A stretch of DNA of 64,000 nucleotides, from positions 26,889 to 90,888 of the forward strand of contig PLJD01000007.1 in NCBI GenBank assembly GCA_003140175.1. The letters run 5' to 3'. Made by a program: the position numbers and the translations under genes. The notes under the pieces are model-generated. The model searched no databases. It worked only from the letters and a program-made list of their open reading frames with translations, and was not told the DNA's origin. This document shows, one piece after another, positions 55,474-64,000 of the stretch. Numbering within the stretch: position 1 is the stretch's first letter; each line of letters opens with the position of its first letter. Source of the stretch: Actinomycetota bacterium. GTDB lineage: Bacteria > Actinomycetota > Acidimicrobiia > IMCC26256 > PALSA-555.

Positions 55474-56727
55474 ATGGCCCACGGTGCGGGCGAGACGCCG
55501 CGATCGAGCTTCTCGATCGGTGAGCGCGCAGTCAGCCCGCTGCTGGGCCGCTTCGAGAGTCTCCCCGGGGTCGCAGCGGGCGCCGTCATCATTGGGCTGT
55601 TCGCGGTCACGCTGACGTTCCCGCGGTTTGGTCAACTTGAGGCGCTGCTGGCGCTGTGGCTGTTTGTACCCGTCGTGCTGGCTGCGATTCGGTTCCGTTC
55701 CCTCGGAGCGTTGGTCGCCGCCGTGCTGGCCCTGCTGCTCGCCGGCCCCCTCGTGGCGTGGCATCCCGGGCCGTTAGTGGCTGTCGACGCGCTGGGCTGG
55801 ATCGTCGCGTTTCTCGCCTTCGTTGCGATGGGCCAATTTGTCGCGGTGGCGGTGCACCAGCCCCGCGGAGCTCGCCGCCAGGAACTCAAGTCCATCCGGG
55901 CGGAACGGTCCCTACGGCGGGCGCTTGCGGACGCCCAGCTTGCGGTGCACTACCAGCCGATCGTGGCGATCATCGGGCGCCCGCACATCGAATCTGCTGA
56001 GGCGTTGCTGCGGTGGCGGGACCCCGCCGCCCATGCTGGGGCGCCCACGGAGCTGGTGGCGGCGGCCGAGGGCAGCGTGGTCATGCAAGACCTGAGCCAG
56101 TTCGTCCTCAACCAAGCCTGCGCCCACATCGCCCAGTGGGCAGAGCTGTCCCCCCGCCGGTTCGTGATCTCGGTGAACCTGTCGGCGAGCGAGTTGGATG
56201 ACAACACGCTGCCCGCCCGTATCCAAGACGTCATCACGCGAACTCACATTGACCCAAGCCAACTCGGGCTCGAGATCACCGAAACCGCGGCCATGGACGA
56301 TATTCGCCACAGCATCGAACTTCTCCGACAGATCCACGACCTTGGCGTCCGCCTCTCAATCGACGACTTCGGGACCGGGCAGTCCTCCCTCGAGTACATC
56401 CAACTCCTGCCCGTCGACATCATCAAGATCGACGGCTCCTTCGTCGAACCCCTCTGCGAAGACCCGGTTCCCACCAAGCTCGTCTCGACGGTGATCGAAC
56501 TCGCCCACACCATGGGACTCCAAACGATCGCCGAAGGCGTCGAGACCGATCAACAACTCGACGCACTACGCAACATGGGCTGCGACTACGCCCAAGGGTT
56601 CCTCTTCAGCCCCGCCCTGTCACCCGACGACGTCACCCAATGGCTCCACGACCGCCAGACCAACGAGCCGAGACGCCGACTCGCGCCCACGCCGCCCACC
56701 TCCCACCGCTTCCCCGCCGTCGCATAA
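55474..56727 (+). CDS. Membrane EAL phosphodiesterase
   Basis: 417 residues from the ATG at 55474, with GGTGGAG upstream; the tracked start at 55276 is unsupported. About four transmembrane helices occupy residues 35-130 (GVAAGAVIIGLFAVTLTF, ALLALWLFVPVVLAAI, LVAAVLALLLAGPLV, GWIVAFLAFVAMGQF). A short helical linker then leads to an EAL domain with EALLRW, VNLSA, EITET, DDFGTG, IIKIDGSF, EGVE and AQGF all intact. It should degrade cyclic di-GMP at the membrane, opposing the cyclase encoded just upstream. Confidence 0.87.
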   Translation: MAHGAGETPRSSFSIGERAVSPLLGRFESLPGVAAGAVIIGLFAVTLTFPRFGQLEALLALWLFVPVVLAAIRFRSLGALVAAVLALLLAGPLVAWHPGPLVAVDALGWIVAFLAFVAMGQFVAVAVHQPRGARRQELKSIRAERSLRRALADAQLAVHYQPIVAIIGRPHIESAEALLRWRDPAAHAGAPTELVAAAEGSVVMQDLSQFVLNQACAHIAQWAELSPRRFVISVNLSASELDDNTLPARIQDVITRTHIDPSQLGLEITETAAMDDIRHSIELLRQIHDLGVRLSIDDFGTGQSSLEYIQLLPVDIIKIDGSFVEPLCEDPVPTKLVSTVIELAHTMGLQTIAEGVETDQQLDALRNMGCDYAQGFLFSPALSPDDVTQWLHDRQTNEPRRRLAPTPPTSHRFPAVA

Positions 56728-57129
56728 TCGCCGCCGACGGCCCGCGGGAACCGACCACACCGCAGGCTCGTCGACCCCGCACCCCAGTGGACCTTCTCGG
56801 GGTCGGCGCGTGCGCGCTACTGAACTCAAGCCTGCCACCTCCACCTTGTCGGGCCGCCCGGCGGTCGCGACAGCCCCGGTCACCGGCTCGATTCGCAGAG
56901 GGAACCCCGATGGTCCGACGAGCAGCGATCCGTTCCCTGACTCGCAACGGTGGCGACGCCCGTTCCTCACAGGGAAGCGCCCACTCGGGGATCTCGCGTG
57001 GACCTGATCGGCACGGGTTCGCTGGGATGCTGATGGGATCTGGAGGCCGCGTCCCCAGCGCTACCTCGGTACCAGCTCGCACATGGACCCGCCCGGCCTG
57101 CAACACGCGGCGTTCCCGGTCCGGCATCT
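56728..57129. other. Intergenic region, nothing recognised
   Basis: About 400 bases between two converging genes. The overlapping ORFs on both strands are Arg/Pro-rich and unsupported. No terminator with a T-run was seen. Confidence 0.3.
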
Positions 57130-57699
57130 TCAGTCCGCCGGTTTCGGCCTACCTGATGCAACGAGCAACGCCTCCCACGGGTTGGCTGCGTTCGCGGCAC
57201 GATCTCGGTCGATCGCCCACAGAGCCGGCGAGGCCAGGATCGCGGCACACAGCTGCGGTGGCGGCTCGAAGCTCCCCCCGAGTCCTTCCAGCACGTCGTA
57301 CGTGTGAAGGACGACCTCGTACATTGCCCGGGCCGCCCAGTCGGAGAGGTCAAGCTGCTGGACCCCGTCGGAGGCAGTGACCCCCGCGGGTGTGGCGCGC
57401 AGCACTGCGGCGAAGGTCTCGCCGACCGCGCCGAGCGCTTGGACGAGCTGCCCGGGTGTCGCGCTGGGCAAGGCATGCAATTCCTGGAGGGCCAACCAGC
57501 CATCCTGAGCGCGACCAGCAAGTTGCAACGTGTAGGAGAAGACGCAATCCACCATGTGGTCAACCGTCTGCCAGCAGCTCCACTCAACGCTTCCCGCCCG
57601 CACCGACCAGTCACCCTCCACTACCGAGGTCAGCGACTCGACGGCCAACGTGACGACAGCGACAATCCCGTCAACGCCAGCGGACGCTGCGTCACTCAC
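57130..57699 (-). CDS. DinB/MDMPI-like mycothiol-dependent family protein
   Basis: 189 residues. A four-helix bundle pattern, with TVDHMVDCVFSYTLQLAG near the N-terminus and a conserved His/Asp set (HM, then VVLHTYDVLEGLG), resembles the maleylpyruvate isomerase N-terminal/DinB superfamily. The HTYD His is typical of the metal site. Such proteins use mycothiol or bacillithiol in transfers or isomerisations. The reaction here is not known. Confidence 0.6.
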   Translation of the reverse strand: MSDAASAGVDGIVAVVTLAVESLTSVVEGDWSVRAGSVEWSCWQTVDHMVDCVFSYTLQLAGRAQDGWLALQELHALPSATPGQLVQALGAVGETFAAVLRATPAGVTASDGVQQLDLSDWAARAMYEVVLHTYDVLEGLGGSFEPPPQLCAAILASPALWAIDRDRAANAANPWEALLVASGRPKPAD

Positions 57700-58098
57700 C
57701 GCCAGGGACCTCGCCGCCCGGAGCCCAGGGCCCGCCCGGGACGAGAGTCCGATGTCCAGTGATACGGGATCGACGCTTGCTCGGCGTGTTCGCCGATTCT
57801 GTCCCGGTCGCGCGACTGTTCGCGCCTTCGAGGCCAGCGCAGCGATGATCCCATGCGGGAGGCGGGGCCTCCGCTCCCCTGGGCGACCGGAGCGGCCTGC
57901 TCGGGTTGCTCCCTGGTCACGAGCGGGAGACGCCAGCGAGGTCTGCCGGCTGACCGTCGCCCACGACCGGCGGCGCGGGGACGCGAGCCCCGAGCTCGAC
58001 GACAGCCTGGCCGATGCTCCGCTCCCCCCTAACGACCTGGCTCGAGGCCGGCGAGCTGCTGACCAGGCCGGGATCGCCGCGATACGGCCGAGGCGCTC
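57700..58098. other. Intergenic region, nothing recognised
   Basis: About 400 bases. A plus-strand ORF of 209 residues crosses it, but its composition is that of a shadow frame. No RNA or repeat was seen. Confidence 0.3.
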
Positions 58099-58563
58099 TC
58101 ATCCCCCGGTGGTCTTGGATGTAGAACGCACGACGAGGCGGCGCAGGGCCCGCAGCTCACGTTTCATGCTGCGATGGAGGTAGGCCTTGACCAGCAGCGC
58201 GAGCGGCGCAACCCACGGGGCGAGCACGTACTGCTCGTAGTGAATGACCGTGCACTGGTCGGCACCGAGCGGAGTGACAACAAAGCCGCCTTCCACGGTC
58301 GCGTCGGCTGGTGGGACATCGGCGTCGCGGCTGTGGAAGCCCGCGGGATGGAGTTGGTACTCGAAGCGGCCCCGCCAGGGCACGCCGGCGAAATGCCCCC
58401 GCACGTCGTAACTGCCCTCCTGCGGGCTCCGGGGGTGCACCACGACGGCGTCGGCCTTGACCTCGCAGCGCTCGACGTTCTTGAGGTCCCAGACGGCAGA
58501 CAGGGCGGCGGATGGCGGGCACGCAAGCTCCAGTGCCTCGACGACGGTGACTCTTCGGGCCAT
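58099..58563 (-). CDS. SRPBCC-family (polyketide cyclase/START-like) protein
   Basis: 154 residues from the ATG at 58563, with GGGAGG upstream; the track starts 14 codons early. The beta-strand pattern and segments ELACPPSAALSAVWDLKNVERC, GSYDVRGHFAGVPWRGRFEY and a C-terminal long helix (LALLVKAYLHRSMKRELRAL) fit the helix-grip SRPBCC fold, which binds hydrophobic ligands. No partner gene gives a clue to the ligand. Confidence 0.65.
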   Translation of the reverse strand: MARRVTVVEALELACPPSAALSAVWDLKNVERCEVKADAVVVHPRSPQEGSYDVRGHFAGVPWRGRFEYQLHPAGFHSRDADVPPADATVEGGFVVTPLGADQCTVIHYEQYVLAPWVAPLALLVKAYLHRSMKRELRALRRLVVRSTSKTTGG

Positions 58564-58921
58564 GGCGCCTCCCTTCGATGCCTGGCAGTTCAGGCGGATC
58601 AGCATCTCGTCCAGCAGGGCGCTGGCGCGTCCACGTCAAGCCGACAACTTGCGACGCCGGCTTCGGGAGCGCCAGTACACCACGGGCACCCTCTCCTCAG
58701 GCCACCATGCTCGGGCGCGACCTTCCAGGCCATCAGGCTCGCCGTGCTCAAATCGGGTGCCCGCCGAACGGCTTCGTCGGCGCCAGGTTGGCCTGCGCTC
58801 TCCTCCAGCGGGCATGACTCAGAAACGCACCCGCCGGTGGCGGCATCGTGGCGCGCGCCGCTCCCTCAACACGGTGCACGGCGGCCCTCGTGAACCCGCC
58901 ACGAAGTCGGCCACGGCGTTT
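58564..58921. other. Intergenic region, nothing recognised
   Basis: About 360 bases between two minus-strand genes. It contains the promoter of the SRPBCC gene by position. I see no gene, repeat or RNA. Confidence 0.3.
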
Positions 58922-61288
58922 CTAGAGTGTCTCGCGCTGCCGCAAGAGGCGGTACGCGAGCCAACCCGGAAGCACGGGAAGCCAGTATCCGATCAAGCGC
59001 GCTGTGAGCACTGCCGCGATGGCCGGCGCGGTTGGCGCTCCCACTTGTGCGAGTCCGGCGACAAGGGCGGCTTCGAGTGCCCCGAGTCCTCCTGGAGTCG
59101 GTGCCGCCGCGGCGAGCGCGGTGCCGGCCACAAAGACGGCGACAACCGTAACGACTGGCAGGTGCACGCCCAACGCTTCGAGTGAGGCGACAAGGACGAA
59201 GGCTTGGGCACTGGTCACGCCGGCAGAACCACCCAGGAGCAGCAGCAGGCGTCGAGGGGATCGAACGATCGCCGCCACATCAGCGCGAGGCCATAGTGCG
59301 GCGAAACTGCTGAATCGCCGGCGCCAATTCCAAACCCCGAGGATGGCAAGCGAAACCACGATGAACACTGCAACGGCCCAATACGCATCGAGGTCCGGGG
59401 GGCTCGGCAAGCGCAGGCTGGACCGAAGACCTACCAGCGGAAGCAGGATCGCCAGCATGAGCACGTGGACGACGAACCCTGCCGTGGCGTCGGCACCCAC
59501 TGCCGTGACTGCCGCAGAACGCTTGGACCCAGCCCGCTCCAGGTATCGGACGTTGGTCGCGACGCCGCCGAGTCCGGCTGGGGTGAGTCGGTTGGTGAAT
59601 GCGCCGGCCAGCTGCACGACGCTGGTTCGACCTAGCGCCAACGGCTGCGGCGTAGCCCCAATGAGCGCGACTGCGGCCATGACGTAGCCGAGAGCAGCAC
59701 TGGTGGCTGCAAGCATGAGCCACGCGATGTCCGCTCGGCGGGCGGCGTTGAGGGTTGTTTGGACGTTCCCGGCTTGGGTCAAGAGCAGCGCGAGTGCGAC
59801 CAGGCCGAGGAGCAACGGGCCAAGATTACGGGTCAACACTCGGATTGGTCGCTGAACCGCGTCTGGCGGTTCGGTCCCGAGCCCGGCGACCATGGCCCGA
59901 AGATCTTCGAGCCTTAACGGAGTTGCGCGCAACATCGCTCGCGTCGATCGTGAGAGTGCCAGCGGCTGGAGATGCGGAAGCGCGTCAAGAAGCGCCGATG
60001 CCCCGACGACGTCTCGGGCCGCGCTGACCGCAGTAGCAGGGCCAACGATCGTTGCACTCGAGGCGAGCAATCCCGCGATGTCGTGTTGCTTGTCGTCGGC
60101 GGTCGGATCGAGGCGCGCGCGGCGCAGGTCGACGCAGCTCACAAGGCTGGGCCCGGCGACGAATGCCGAGGCGCTCGGATTCCCGTGCGCAAGCCCTGCG
60201 TCATGCAGTCGTCGCAGGGCTTGCCATGCCCCGGTCAGGGTCCCGGGGTCAGCCACCGCGGCATCGGCGAGTGGCTGACCCGACAGCCACTCGCGCGCGA
60301 CGACGCTCTCTCCCTCGGCTAGACGTGCTGTCCAGTACAGCTGGGGAACGGGGACCTCAGCGCGCGACGCCACCATCAGAGCCAACGCCTCGTGCTCGAC
60401 GGCATGGTCAGGGCCGCGGAGGTCCCGGCCATCGTCGCGATCGCGAAAGGCGATCAGCCTCCACGCCCGATAGAGCCAATCGGCCTCGCGACGATCCCGG
60501 TCGACGACCCGCATGTGCAGCATCGTTCCGTCGAGTTCCTGCACCCGGAAGCTTGCTGGTGCGCCCGGGAGCGGCTCGACGGCGGCCATCGGGTGGCCAA
60601 TCCTGTCGAGGCGCACCGACAGGGCCCGCGGGTCGGGCAGCCCGCGCGGGGCTCCCAGGACTAGGTGGAGCGCCGAACCGACGATCCACCCGATAGCGAA
60701 GCCACCGATGACATCGACTGGAAAGTGGGCGCCGACGTAGATGCGTGCCACGGCGACAGCACCGACGAGGAACCAGGCCGACCGTCGGCCTGACCTACTG
60801 AGGTATGGGCTCGCGACGGTGGCAAGGGCCGCGGCTACCGCCACGTGGGTCGACGGGAAGGCCAGTCCGGGCGTCACCGCGCCGTGGAGCACGGCACCCG
60901 AAACGCGCTCGTCGAGCAGCCGTTGAGCGACGAGCTGCGCGAGGACCTTCGCCACTATCCATGCGGTGATGCCACCGATTGCGAGCAGCCGCGCGAGGCG
61001 CACGCGGCGCCCGAAAAGGCAGACCAGCGCTATCACGGGCACCGCGGGAAGCGCACCGAGTTGCATCAATCCGATCAGTGGCGCCCCTGCGGCGCCAGGC
61101 AACTGGTTGATGAGACGAAAGAGGTTGATCTCGATTGTGCTGGTTTCGACCGACGTTGCGGTCAGGGAGGCCCACAGCAAGACGGCCAGACCCAGCACGA
61201 TCCGCACGGCATCGGTGGAATCTCGGCGCGTGGAACTGCGAACCGGCTGCGCTCCGCCCCTGGGCGCGACGGCCGGCTGCAACCTCAT
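58922..61288 (-). CDS. PAP2 phosphatase / kinase-like / UPF0104 fusion
   Basis: 788 residues. Residues about 30-215 form a PAP2 lipid-phosphatase domain with PSTHVAVAAALA and ARIYVGAHFPVDVIGG. Residues about 225-450 resemble an APH/ABC1-type kinase fold, but the catalytic loop reads HGNPSASAF instead of HGDxxxxN and the metal loop reads VDLRRARL, so it is probably a pseudokinase. Residues about 480-785 are a lysyl-phosphatidylglycerol-synthase-like (UPF0104) flippase domain with many helices (LTPAGLGGVATNVRYLERAG, APTPGGLGALEAALVAGLAQ). It probably modifies or moves a membrane lipid; the order is seen in other actinobacteria. Confidence 0.8.
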   Translation of the reverse strand: MRLQPAVAPRGGAQPVRSSTRRDSTDAVRIVLGLAVLLWASLTATSVETSTIEINLFRLINQLPGAAGAPLIGLMQLGALPAVPVIALVCLFGRRVRLARLLAIGGITAWIVAKVLAQLVAQRLLDERVSGAVLHGAVTPGLAFPSTHVAVAAALATVASPYLSRSGRRSAWFLVGAVAVARIYVGAHFPVDVIGGFAIGWIVGSALHLVLGAPRGLPDPRALSVRLDRIGHPMAAVEPLPGAPASFRVQELDGTMLHMRVVDRDRREADWLYRAWRLIAFRDRDDGRDLRGPDHAVEHEALALMVASRAEVPVPQLYWTARLAEGESVVAREWLSGQPLADAAVADPGTLTGAWQALRRLHDAGLAHGNPSASAFVAGPSLVSCVDLRRARLDPTADDKQHDIAGLLASSATIVGPATAVSAARDVVGASALLDALPHLQPLALSRSTRAMLRATPLRLEDLRAMVAGLGTEPPDAVQRPIRVLTRNLGPLLLGLVALALLLTQAGNVQTTLNAARRADIAWLMLAATSAALGYVMAAVALIGATPQPLALGRTSVVQLAGAFTNRLTPAGLGGVATNVRYLERAGSKRSAAVTAVGADATAGFVVHVLMLAILLPLVGLRSSLRLPSPPDLDAYWAVAVFIVVSLAILGVWNWRRRFSSFAALWPRADVAAIVRSPRRLLLLLGGSAGVTSAQAFVLVASLEALGVHLPVVTVVAVFVAGTALAAAAPTPGGLGALEAALVAGLAQVGAPTAPAIAAVLTARLIGYWLPVLPGWLAYRLLRQRETL

Positions 61289-61617
61289 GGTGGCGATCGG
61301 CTTGGACCTCCCGTAGGGCGAGGATCTCAGGCTCCCAAACGCCGATCCTTACTGCGTCCAGCAAACAGCCAAGAAATGGCTAAAACGGGCGCGGTTGGGG
61401 GCGGTGTTGATCCCAGGGCTGGCGGGCTGGAACGCAACGCGACCGCGCCTCCTACGAGCTCTCCACGCACCGAACCTGTCTCATCCGGCACTCGACTGCA
61501 GGCCACCACGCGGCGTCAAGGCCGTCGTGTCAGAGTGATCAGCACACCGCGGTGATCAGCAAACGCAGGCCGGCTATCCCGGCCGGCACTCTCGCGAATT
61601 TCGTGTCTTGGCGTTTG
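61289..61617. other. Intergenic region with palindromes
   Basis: About 330 bases. It holds the hairpin listed at 61568-61584, a direct repeat of GTGATCAGCA (around 61536 and 61553) and the palindrome CACCGCGGTG at 61545-61554. No gene is supported. Confidence 0.4.
61568..61584 (-). terminator. GC hairpin after cNMP-binding gene
   Basis: GGCCGG and CCGGCC form a 6-bp stem with a 5-base loop, 34 bases beyond the stop of the minus-strand cNMP-binding gene. No T-run follows, so the terminator role is only likely. Confidence 0.4.
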
Positions 61618-62049
61618 TCACTCGGGTGGGGTGTCGGCGTCCTCTGCCATCCGCTGACCCGCCGTTTCTCGAATTTGGCGCGCTAGCTCCGGCTGCTTGG
61701 TCAGGAGGCGGCTGAAGGCGTGTCGGCTGATGAATGCGATCGCCACCGGTGTCCGAGCCATGACCTTGGCGGTCCGGTGGGCCCGCTCGTCGAGCAGAGC
61801 GACCTCGCCCACATAGGCCCCCGGTCCGAGCGTCGTGACCACTCGATCGCCGCGGATGATGTCGACCTGCCCTTCGAGCACGATGAGGAACTCGTTTCCG
61901 GGTTCTCCCTCTTTGATCAGCATCTCACCGGCCGGCTCTCGAACGCGCACAGCGACGCGCGCGACGTGGGCGAGATCCAACTCCGACAGGTTCTCGAATA
62001 GTGGAACTGTCCCGAGCTGATCTTTGAGTGACACGCGGCGACGCAGCAT
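61618..62049 (-). CDS. Cyclic-nucleotide-binding domain protein
   Basis: 143 residues from the ATG at 62049, with GGGAG upstream; the 168-residue track version starts too early. One CNB domain: LFENLSELDLAHVARVAV, then EGEPGNEFLIVLEGQVDII and the phosphate-binding cassette GPGAYVGEVALLDERAHRTA, where Glu and Arg contact the nucleotide. There is no HTH or kinase domain, so it may act on a partner or as a buffer. The cassette suits cAMP better than cGMP. Confidence 0.85.
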   Translation of the reverse strand: MLRRRVSLKDQLGTVPLFENLSELDLAHVARVAVRVREPAGEMLIKEGEPGNEFLIVLEGQVDIIRGDRVVTTLGPGAYVGEVALLDERAHRTAKVMARTPVAIAFISRHAFSRLLTKQPELARQIRETAGQRMAEDADTPPE

Positions 62050-62199
62050 CAGCTGCTCCCATCCAAGCGAGATTGCGACCAGACACTCACGACTGGAACC
62101 ATTTGGAGTTGGTGGGAGTGCCACCGTGACGCTTCCCAGCCAGCCCCGCGATCGAGAACATTTGTGTGATCCGCGCGGGCGTTGGAGCGCGGCGGGCAG

Positions 62200-63531
62200 T
62201 CACTGCCAGGTCCAGTCTCGTTGCGTGGGAGCCGGCAACGGGAGTCGCGGCGTCTCGCCCGAGCGGCATCGGCCGTCGCGCTGATGGCGGCTGATTTCGC
62301 TGGCGAACACGTCGAGTGTGCTCCGGACGAATCCAACCACACCGTCGGGATAGTTACACGCTCCCCGCCCGATCACGATGTCGCAATAGCCGTGGAGCCT
62401 TTGCAGTGTGCCGCGATCCGGGGTCTCGGTGGCGAGGCGAGTCAACGTGTCTGCCATTGCTCGCAGCCCGTACACGCAGGGCCCGCATTGGCCGGCGCTC
62501 TCCTCAGCCAGATACCGCGCCACGCGAGCTGATGCGGTGAGGCCACATGCCCGGGCAGGGAAGGCATAGATGAGCCCGCACCCCAACGAGCCTCCGCCCA
62601 CCTTGAGTGCTGCGTGGGTCAACGGCAGATCCCACACGTCGGCCGCCCGGAGCCAACTCCCGTAGTACCCGCCGACGAGCATCGCGGCGAGCTCCTCGGT
62701 CGGCCCGCCAGCGGCCATGATCGTCGAGCCAAGCGGAGTCCCGAGCGCGATCTCCGCGACGCCCGGTTGGGCCACGGCGCCGGCGACCGTGACGAGCGTC
62801 GATCCGGGCTCGTCGGAGGTCCCCAGACGGCGGAACCATTGGGCGCCATAACGGGCGATCAGCGCGAGGTGGGCCAGGGTCTCAACGTTTTGGACCAGCG
62901 TTGGTTGGCCAGCGACCCCGCGCTCCGAGATCCGGGGCGGCACATATTGGGGCTTGGCGACCCCCGTGTTGACGTAGTTGACGACGGCGGACGCCTCCCC
63001 AGCGACGTACCGGCCGGGCGGCGCGACAAGACGAAACGACACTGGATCGAGCTGAGCGGCGTGGCGGGCCGCGATCGCGTGGGCAACCGCGGCCAGGGCC
63101 CGACGTGCTGGGCGTTCGACCGCGACGATCACTTCGGTGGCGCCGACCGCTTCGGCCGCCAACGCGGCGCCGTCGAGCACCAGATGGGGAAGGCCGGTGA
63201 GGAGCAGCTTGTCCTTCTGGCTGGCTGGCTCTCCCTCGGCCCCGTTCGCGACGACGACTCGAATCCCGCGATGGTCTGCGACGGCTCGCATCTTGCGAGC
63301 GGTCGGAAACCCGGCGCCGCCCCGGCCTCGAAGGCCTGCCTGTTCGATGGTGTGCAGCAGTGGTCCCCGCCCGCGTCGGTCGCTCCCCCGCCACGGGGGC
63401 GGCCCGTAACGCTCGAGGTGCTCGCCGAGCTCCACGGTGGCGTCGGGGCGGTACGCCTCGAGCAGGCGCGGGAGACACTCGGGCGCTCGGCGCTGATGCC
63501 CGATCGGAACCCCGGTCTCGACGAGAGTCAT
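62200..63531 (-). CDS. NuoF-like NADH-binding flavoprotein
   Basis: 443 residues. FMN motif GRGGAGFPTARKM, the NADH site (NGAEGEPASQKDKLLL, GRYVAGEASAVVNYV), an SLBB-like middle and a C-terminal iron-sulphur region (ESAGQCGPCVYGL, then GRGACNYPDG). The canonical NuoF cluster is CGxCxPC plus a distant Cys. Here the first position reads SAGQ, so three of the four Cys are present. No NuoE, NuoG or other complex I genes lie nearby, so it probably serves a separate ferredoxin- or quinone-linked reductase. Confidence 0.8.
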   Translation of the reverse strand: MTLVETGVPIGHQRRAPECLPRLLEAYRPDATVELGEHLERYGPPPWRGSDRRGRGPLLHTIEQAGLRGRGGAGFPTARKMRAVADHRGIRVVVANGAEGEPASQKDKLLLTGLPHLVLDGAALAAEAVGATEVIVAVERPARRALAAVAHAIAARHAAQLDPVSFRLVAPPGRYVAGEASAVVNYVNTGVAKPQYVPPRISERGVAGQPTLVQNVETLAHLALIARYGAQWFRRLGTSDEPGSTLVTVAGAVAQPGVAEIALGTPLGSTIMAAGGPTEELAAMLVGGYYGSWLRAADVWDLPLTHAALKVGGGSLGCGLIYAFPARACGLTASARVARYLAEESAGQCGPCVYGLRAMADTLTRLATETPDRGTLQRLHGYCDIVIGRGACNYPDGVVGFVRSTLDVFASEISRHQRDGRCRSGETPRLPLPAPTQRDWTWQ

Positions 63532-63707
63532 CGCGGCCCTGGTCGGCTCACGGTACGAAAACCGGATGAGTAGCGTCGCGCTCCGAGATCATCCGTATGG
63601 AGACCCTCAGCGCGGAGACCGACGAGGACCGCACCGGGCGCTCGCCGCGCGCGGCGGATCAACGTGCATCGGACCGTGGCGCCAGGCGCTTGCTCGGTTC
63701 GGACCAT
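63528..63707 (-). CDS. Possible small protein coupled to NuoF-like gene
   Basis: A 59-residue frame from an ATG at 63707 ends in TGA within an ATGA overlap with the NuoF-like start. The overlap is the only real support. The sequence (MVRTEQAPGATVRCTLIRR) is Arg-rich and matches nothing I know, so it may be a shadow or the tail of a degraded gene. The last 290 bases of the window hold no other gene I can support. Confidence 0.25.
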   Translation of the reverse strand: MVRTEQAPGATVRCTLIRRARRAPGAVLVGLRAEGLHTDDLGARRYSSGFRTVSRPGPR

Positions 63708-64000
63708 CAGCGTGCGGTTAGCCCTCCGTCTCGGTCGCCGCCTGGACACCGCCGGGCGGGATCAGCCATCCGGTCATCAAGGCTCAAGGTCTCGGTCGGC
63801 ACGCTACGGGTCCGATCTCCAATGAGCATCAAAGGCAACTCCAAGAGTCCGTAAAGATCCGAATTGGTGACGCCGACTCGCCGGGTTTTCGACCATCCCC
63901 TGGTGGACCGCTCCAACCGTTGCGTGGCGCCCGCCAAGCAAAACCATCGACTCGCCCCGCCACAGCGTTCCACCGGGCGAGGTCAGTGGGCGGCGAAGAG

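Noticed and set aside
63707-63973. 88-residue minus ORF near the right edge
   Set aside because: No ribosome site or recognisable family, and composition is not clearly protein-like; left unannotated.
1-64000. CRISPR array, rRNA operon or phage structural genes
   Set aside because: No regularly spaced direct repeats, no rRNA sequence and no capsid, tail or terminase genes were found.

Overview
The window is GC-rich throughout and uses many GTG starts, 4-bp ATGA/GTGA gene overlaps, F420- and mycothiol-type enzyme families and a DtxR/IdeR iron box. That points to a high-GC actinobacterium. The density of acyl-CoA dehydrogenase, thiolase/DUF35, SDR and HyuA/HyuB genes suggests a soil or freshwater Acidimicrobiia-like lineage, but this is inference because no rRNA is present.

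Layout. 1-3.6 kb: a large membrane spermidine-synthase-like protein running off the left edge, then a small secreted protein, both minus strand. 3.65-16.8 kb: a probable integrated island. An intact tRNA-Cys(GCA) on the minus strand (16772-16846) has its anticodon-to-CCA half repeated exactly, 42 bp in the same orientation, at 3653-3694. Inside lie a nonsense-interrupted excisionase-like HTH remnant at the left, an IS481-type transposase remnant, an integrase fragment at the right, and a ten-gene catabolic cassette (serine hydrolase, frameshifted dienelactone hydrolase, Ltp2-like aldolase plus DUF35 partner, acyl-CoA dehydrogenase, acyl-CoA ligase, two SDRs, two hotdog dehydratases), followed by a diguanylate cyclase. 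16.9-26.4 kb: an ABC exporter, a secreted hydrolase and a second acyl-CoA operon (HMG-CoA-synthase-like/DUF35 fusion, thiolase, enoyl-CoA hydratase, SDR, paired acyl-CoA dehydrogenases). 26.4-28.7 kb (minus): acyl-CoA ligase with a haem-oxygenase-like diiron oxidase candidate. 28.9-35.1 kb: HyuB, HyuA, gluconate-dehydrogenase subunit-3-like protein and GMC oxidoreductase. 35.3-39.3 kb: second ABC exporter and an unusual PUA-like/Tat/dimethylformamidase-like fusion. 39.4-43.2 kb (minus): iron ABC transporter FbpABC with an iron box. 43.3-46.7 kb: an RfbH-like sugar dehydratase and small secreted or ABM proteins. 47-57 kb: cyclic-di-GMP genes (PAS-EAL, GGDEF, TM-EAL) around an F420 oxidoreductase and a GH3 glucosidase. 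57-64 kb (minus): MDMPI-like and SRPBCC proteins, a PAP2/pseudokinase/UPF0104 fusion, a cNMP-binding protein and a NuoF-like flavoprotein.

How it works together. Two parallel acyl-CoA side-chain degradation modules each pair a thiolase-fold enzyme with a DUF35 zinc-ribbon/OB protein. The island copy lacks the thiolase cysteine and looks like a retro-aldolase (Ltp2 type); the 21 kb copy keeps it. Two 14-bp palindromes of the form TGACRCC-NN-CGTCA, each just downstream of a TAGGAT box, sit before the 23.3 kb operon and between the divergent 28.7/28.9 kb operons, which suggests one TetR-like regulator for all three transcripts. No such regulator is encoded here.

Most of the long antisense ORFs in the track are shadows of these genes.
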